In this document: in pieces, positions 5,207 to 8,941 of the stretch
Position numbering within the stretch: position 1 is the first letter of the stretch
Layout: every line of letters begins with the position of its first letter
From: Verrucomicrobiota bacterium
GTDB taxonomy: Bacteria > Verrucomicrobiota > Kiritimatiellia > Kiritimatiellales > Tichowtungiaceae
Reading direction: 5' to 3'
Length of the DNA stretch: 8,941 bases
Assembly: GCA_020853375.1 (NCBI GenBank)
Contig: JADYZA010000015.1
Span: 1 to 8,941, forward strand
Position numbers and translations under genes: made by a program
Notes under the pieces: model-generated
Database searches by the model: none
What the model saw: the letters and a program-made list of their open reading frames with translations, nothing else
Told to the model about the DNA's origin: nothing

Positions 5207-8200
5207 CTACCAACGCGTCAGCAGGCTGGGCAGAAACCTCAACAAACTCAGGGAATCCGTTGCGTTATAATCCGCACCGTAATACTTCATGATGAAATTC
5301 ACGGCATTCGTATCCTGCGGTTCATCAAACTCCCAGTCGGCGAGCAGATATCGCCTGTTGCTCTCCGTCTTGATCTGGTCTGGGCTTAACGCCTCATTGA
5401 ACACCTGAAGCTCATCAATCATTCCGTTGTAATAAGAGGCTGGCCACAAGGAAACACCCCCCAGCCTGATATGCGCGTTGGCGTCCAGATGTGCTGTCCA
5501 AACGGCTTGGGCGCCGCCGACCGCGTTCAAGACTCCGTCAATATACATTTGAACACCGCGGCCGTCTTGGGTGACAGCAAGATGATGCCAGTTGGTATCG
5601 GTTATTGCCGAGCCCGAAACCACCTCCTGCAGGCTGGAACCCAGTTTGGTCTGGAAAAATATTTTGTTCGGATTGGCGCCAGTGGATGCGCACTTTTTCA
5701 CCAACAGATAGTCGCTGCCAAGACTGTTGTCCGAGGTGATAAAAACCAGATCGCCTCCGGCGTTTGCCTCGCTCAACTTGAAGAACAGCTGAATGGAGCC
5801 CCGCGCAGAGGCAAGATTCGATATGGCGGCGGACTGATAATAGCTCTTCCCTGTGCCGCTGAACGACACGGCCTGCCCGATTATCCCCGGCACCTGCCGG
5901 GCTGTGTTAAACTGGTACGCTTCAGAGCCCCAGTCAAAGGTGCGTCCGTACACTTTCGTGGCGGAGCTCCCGATTCCGTTGCTGTAACTGTTCTGCACGT
6001 CATTCGACGAAAGAAACGCGCCTTTGAATATCTGCAACTCGTCAAGGGTTCCTTTGAAATCGCTCCAGGCCGTATCCCCGAGCCTCACATGCGCCGTATT
6101 CGAAACAATGTGGCCAGTCCACCACTTTGCGGTATTCGCCGATGAAGCCGGATTCCCGTTGAGATAGATTTTCAGCCCGCTGACACCATCCTGACTGACT
6201 GCCAGATGATTCCATGACAGATTGGTCACAGCCACGCTTGAATACTGATTCGAATAAACGGACCCGTTTTTCATCTGCACCAGAATTTTATTCGGGTTCG
6301 ATCCGTCGGTTGACGCGATCTTCCTGATCAGAAGACCGTTGTTGTTGGTGCTATTATCCCCCGAGGTGATCCACACGATATCTCTATTCGTGTTAAGATC
6401 ATCCAGCTTGAACCAGAACTGAACGGCGCCGTTGGTGGAAACAAAATCCGCGCTGTCATACGACTGGCAAACGCTGTTCGTCCCGTTAAAGCACATGCCC
6501 TGCCCGATCTTTCCCGTCACAAGAGAGACGTTGCTGGTCGAAGAATAATAGTGCGCAGAATCAAAGGTCCAATGCGCGACCGCACATTTGCTCTTAAAAT
6601 TGGAGTTAACCTCGGCGGCAGACAGCGCCCGCGAATAAACACGCAGTCCGTCAAGCCTCCCTAGAAACGGTCCGCCGATTGAGCTGACCAAAAACGAATT
6701 GATGATCGGCAGATGCGCCGTCCAATAATCGGACGAAGTTCCGGTTCCCGGCACCGCCGTTCCGTTGATGTAGAACTTGGGGCCGGAACCGTCCTGCGTG
6801 AGAACTACATGATTCCATTGATCGATGGTGATCGTGTTGTTGGCGCTGTAGTAGTCCGTTCTATAAATGCTGTTTTCTTTGATGACCAGTCGCAAATTAT
6901 TGCCATAGTAACGTTGCAGCCCCAGAGAGTTATTCGCATCTTGAGCAATAAAAATGAGACTGTCTGTTTCGATAGGGCCGGTCGGATAAAACCAAAACTC
7001 AATACTGCCGGTAGGCGATATATATTCCGTATCCCCTCCCAGAGAAAGGGAGTTGTTGGTTGTGCCGTCGAACAGCGCATAACTGCTCAACGGGCGCGGA
7101 TTAGCGCCACTGGAATACAACTGTATCGCGACAGGAGTGACACCCTCCCTGAAGTGCCCGGAAACATCCGTGGTGTAAAGTGTCCGGATCTTATTCCAAA
7201 TCGCATTCTCCATAACGGCGATATCGGGATTATATTTCGCCCAGAAATTGTATCCAGCGAGAGCGCCCTCCTGAGGGAATCCATAGGGAGGAAAGCCTTC
7301 ATCCGGCGGAGCCCCATTATAGCTGTAGCCAACCCGGTACCAGCCGTTGGTTCCCGTCATATAATTTGCGGTTAACGGCTGGTTCAAATCTTTGTTGAAA
7401 GCGCCGTAAACCAGCTGGTTCGCCAGTTTTGTCATCGTGGCGTCAGTTGGAAACGAAGGGAATGAGGAATACCCCGCCTGCAAAATGGTGTAATTATCGC
7501 GGAGAGTATTAAACGTACTGATAAACCTGCGGGCGTGACTTATATCCCAGCCGACATCGTTTGCTGGCTGATGCGGAAGTCCCTGCGGGGTTGTGGCGTT
7601 GGTGCATCCGCTGTAGAAATAGTCAGGATGATCATCCCAGACGCCGACATCAAAATTCGCGCCGGTGGCCGCCTCTCCGGTGAAATTCAGCAAAGCCGAA
7701 TCGGTCAACCGACTGGCAAGCAGATCGCTTCCAAGCTTTGCATACGCATAAAGAGAGGTTTTAAAGTCCGCTCCGCCCGGAATCGTTCCAGAGATTGGAA
7801 TATTGGTTGAATCCTTCTGGTTCGCCGCCAGCATTTCCACAACCCCGGTGATGATGTACATATCATCATCCTTCACGGCATTCATATACGACCAATCGGT
7901 AGGACTCCCATGAAAGTCGCGGGCGTATTTGTGCTGCAGGAACTCGCTGTGATTATACAGCTGATTGGTTCCTGTATAACCATGGACACCAAAAACACCT
8001 TTTGAGGTCGCCGTGTTGGCGGCAAAAATCCAGCGCTTATAGTGATCGTTCAAAATAACCGGCACATAATTGGTTATGAACGTGTTCAGATGGGAATAAC
8101 CGCCTCGCTCTGCGGGAGGAATATCCGCAATCGCATTACACATCTGAGCGAGCTGGTAAACAAACTGCGCGGAGGGAAGAACGTCTTCCGCTCCGATCGA

Positions 8201-8719
8201 CACACCATCAACCATCTTGGGTGTATCAATCCACATGCTCGCAGGCGGCGACAGCGCATGAACAGAAAGATTATTGCTGACGCCGTGATAGGCAGGCCAG
8301 TAGGAGTAAACATACTGACTCATATTGGTTGCAAGCTTTGGAAAAGCGGCGAGATACACCTCGGCAAGTTCATCCAGCAACTGCCGGTCACCGGTGACCT
8401 TGGCATAATAGAGCAGACTCCCCGTGAACGTGCCCATATCGTAAAGCGTGTAGGATTCGCTCGTCGATCCGTCCCCGTTGACGTACGTGCTGATCTGGTC
8501 GATCAGATACTGCCGGTTGTTTTTCCAAACATTGTTAATAACACTGCGAACCTCAGGCTGAACCGAAGGCGTTGCCAGCACAACGGCAGGCGGAACGGAC
8601 ACGATCGAAAAAACAACTGCGGAAGAGGCCGAGACAACCACCGCCAGAAAAACCGCCGCCGAAAATATGGCGGTCATCGACCAGCCGCAGCGAAACCTCT
8701 CAGCAAACCCATTCTTCAT
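5207..8719 (-). CDS. Large secreted protein: N-terminal helical domain plus three LamG domains
   Basis: From the ATG at 8719 this is 1170 residues. The start follows AGGTGAG at good spacing; a GTG three codons upstream lies inside that site and is not preferred. A basic N-terminus and a long hydrophobic stretch (about 14-49) indicate export, perhaps with the segment kept as an anchor. Residues about 55-525 look alpha-helical with conserved-looking aromatic/acidic motifs (YDMGTFTG near 93, DDDMYIITG near 284, WDDHPDYF near 361, WDISHARRF near 391). This could be an alpha/alpha-toroid carbohydrate-active domain, but no family was recognised. Three LamG/concanavalin-like jelly rolls follow at about 540-705, 715-912 and 922-1118. 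Each has W-[NH]-H-x-x-x-[TS]-QDG (635, 836, 1044) and a G-x-[LI]-D-[GE]-L-[RQ]-[VI] strand (687, 890, 1099). The tail from 1125 (LLADWEFDE) begins like another unit, then ends. A role in binding or degrading surface polysaccharide is inferred only. Confidence 0.85.
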   Translation of the reverse strand: MKNGFAERFRCGWSMTAIFSAAVFLAVVVSASSAVVFSIVSVPPAVVLATPSVQPEVRSVINNVWKNNRQYLIDQISTYVNGDGSTSESYTLYDMGTFTGSLLYYAKVTGDRQLLDELAEVYLAAFPKLATNMSQYVYSYWPAYHGVSNNLSVHALSPPASMWIDTPKMVDGVSIGAEDVLPSAQFVYQLAQMCNAIADIPPAERGGYSHLNTFITNYVPVILNDHYKRWIFAANTATSKGVFGVHGYTGTNQLYNHSEFLQHKYARDFHGSPTDWSYMNAVKDDDMYIITGVVEMLAANQKDSTNIPISGTIPGGADFKTSLYAYAKLGSDLLASRLTDSALLNFTGEAATGANFDVGVWDDHPDYFYSGCTNATTPQGLPHQPANDVGWDISHARRFISTFNTLRDNYTILQAGYSSFPSFPTDATMTKLANQLVYGAFNKDLNQPLTANYMTGTNGWYRVGYSYNGAPPDEGFPPYGFPQEGALAGYNFWAKYNPDIAVMENAIWNKIRTLYTTDVSGHFREGVTPVAIQLYSSGANPRPLSSYALFDGTTNNSLSLGGDTEYISPTGSIEFWFYPTGPIETDSLIFIAQDANNSLGLQRYYGNNLRLVIKENSIYRTDYYSANNTITIDQWNHVVLTQDGSGPKFYINGTAVPGTGTSSDYWTAHLPIINSFLVSSIGGPFLGRLDGLRVYSRALSAAEVNSNFKSKCAVAHWTFDSAHYYSSTSNVSLVTGKIGQGMCFNGTNSVCQSYDSADFVSTNGAVQFWFKLDDLNTNRDIVWITSGDNSTNNNGLLIRKIASTDGSNPNKILVQMKNGSVYSNQYSSVAVTNLSWNHLAVSQDGVSGLKIYLNGNPASSANTAKWWTGHIVSNTAHVRLGDTAWSDFKGTLDELQIFKGAFLSSNDVQNSYSNGIGSSATKVYGRTFDWGSEAYQFNTARQVPGIIGQAVSFSGTGKSYYQSAAISNLASARGSIQLFFKLSEANAGGDLVFITSDNSLGSDYLLVKKCASTGANPNKIFFQTKLGSSLQEVVSGSAITDTNWHHLAVTQDGRGVQMYIDGVLNAVGGAQAVWTAHLDANAHIRLGGVSLWPASYYNGMIDELQVFNEALSPDQIKTESNRRYLLADWEFDEPQDTNAVNFIMKYYGADYNATDSLSLLRFLPSLLTRW
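7786..7800 (-). repeat. 15-base dyad element, copy 5 (inside the LamG gene)
   Basis: The plus strand reads TTCCAGAGATTGGAA, with perfect arms and a centre differing by one base from GACAT. On the coding strand it contributes to the peptide IPISGT in the N-terminal helical domain. It could be coincidence within coding sequence. Confidence 0.4.
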
Positions 8720-8723
8720 GATG

Positions 8724-8730
8724 CTCACCT
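8724..8730 (-). promoter_or_regulatory. Ribosome binding site for the LamG gene
   Basis: The minus strand reads AGGTGAG-CATC-ATG. The purine block is 4-5 bases before the ATG at 8719 and overlaps the alternative GTG at 8728, which favours the ATG. Confidence 0.65.
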
Positions 8731-8787
8731 CTCATGCGGAAAATCTAAAGAATTTCTCAATCGGAGCTTTGCCGTTCACGGTACCAC

Positions 8788-8801
8788 ATCACCACGGTGA
8801 T
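8788..8801. repeat. Inverted repeat upstream of the LamG gene, possible operator
   Basis: ATCACC-ac-GGTGAT has perfect 6-base arms and a 2-base centre, 69 bases upstream of the LamG ATG, in the 145-base gap that must hold the gene's promoter. The short centre suits a dimeric DNA-binding protein better than an RNA hairpin. No clear -35/-10 pair was found nearby. Confidence 0.35.
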
Positions 8802-8838
8802 CAAACCATTAAACGCCCGCATTCCGCCGTCAGGCTTT

Positions 8839-8853
8839 ATCCAGACATTGGAA
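8839..8853 (-). repeat. 15-base dyad element, copy 6 (intergenic)
   Basis: The plus strand reads ATCCAGACATTGGAA, with one arm mismatch and centre GACAT. On the minus strand it reads TTCCAATGTCTGGAT. It lies 22 bases after the stop of the edge gene and about 120 bases before the LamG start, so it could belong to either transcript. Confidence 0.6.
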
Positions 8854-8874
8854 ATGCCGCCGAAAAGGAGAACG

Positions 8875-8941
8875 CTAAAGACCGAGAAATTGGATAGCCA
8901 AACCGGACAGACAGATCGCGCCGCCCGCCAGCGCATGCGTC
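8875..8941 (-). CDS. C-terminal end of a membrane protein, possibly DMT/EamA-type transporter (runs off right edge)
   Basis: On the minus strand, 21 residues (THALAGGAICLSGLAIQFLG and a final L) run from the edge to a TAG at 8877-8875. They form one hydrophobic, glycine-rich segment ending in a short tail. This is like the last transmembrane helix of DMT-superfamily transporters, which often end in a GA-x-LI-L-x-G-[LV] pattern. The other minus-strand frames here are less protein-like; one stays open to 8836 but is arginine-rich and reads through the dyad element. With so little sequence the family is a guess. The next minus-strand start (8719) is 155 bases on, so cotranscription with the LamG gene is possible. 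Confidence 0.4.
   Translation of the reverse strand, partial: THALAGGAICLSGLAIQFLGL

Noticed and set aside
5471..6145. Plus-strand 224-codon ORF opposite LamG domains 2-3
   Set aside because: Antisense to well-conserved LamG motifs and with no ribosome binding site or recognisable domain.
8326..8343. TTGCAAGCTTTGGAA as another dyad copy
   Set aside because: Mismatches in both the left arm and the centre, inside coding sequence; not distinguishable from chance.
8523..8537. Possible seventh dyad element, TTCCAAACATTGTTA
   Set aside because: One half matches, but the right arm has two mismatches and the site lies in coding sequence (NNVWKN), so chance similarity is likely.
8042..8800. Plus-strand 252-codon ORF opposite the start of the LamG gene
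   Set aside because: Arg/Asn-rich antisense product without domains. The minus-strand frame has a start with a ribosome binding site, an export signal and continues into LamG domains.

Overview
The window reads as a bacterial chromosome segment, probably from the PVC superphylum and most like Kiritimatiellota/Verrucomicrobiota. That placement is inference. It rests on a topoisomerase IV pair whose ParC has the HPHGDASI motif and lacks a gyrase box, on a very large secreted multi-LamG protein, on a surface-repeat protein of the kind named after Leptospira LA_2272, and on a recurring TTCCA-N5-TGGAA element. Base composition is fairly balanced. No rRNA, tRNA, CRISPR array, transposase or integrase was seen.

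Layout, left to right. Positions 1-260 (minus) hold the N-terminal 86 residues of an RlmN/Cfr-family radical SAM RNA methyltransferase that runs off the left edge. Positions 261-389 are a divergent intergenic region with two copies of the 15-base element and a small hairpin. Positions 390-1124 (plus) encode an exported protein made of ten 14-15-residue GLQIGLYN-type repeats. It converges, with only 7 bases between stops, on the minus-strand parE-parC operon (parE 5069-3243, parC 3246-1132, joined by an ATGA overlap). A sigma70-like promoter lies just upstream of parE. Positions 5207-8719 (minus) encode a 1170-residue secreted protein with an uncharacterised N-terminal domain rich in helices, three tandem LamG/concanavalin-like domains, and a tail that starts like a fourth unit and then stops. 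At the right edge (8875-8941, minus) is the last transmembrane-like segment of a membrane protein, possibly a DMT/EamA-type transporter.

The genes do not form one pathway. ParE and ParC together make the decatenating type II topoisomerase. The RlmN-like enzyme belongs to RNA modification. The repeat protein and the LamG protein both face the envelope or exterior, and the LamG protein suggests polysaccharide or surface binding.

The most interesting signal is the element TTCCARRCATTGGAA. It occurs six times (three perfect arm pairs, three with one arm mismatch), between genes and inside two genes. Every copy has the same orientation relative to the transcript it precedes or lies in, which is compatible with a transcribed stem-loop as well as with a DNA-binding site.
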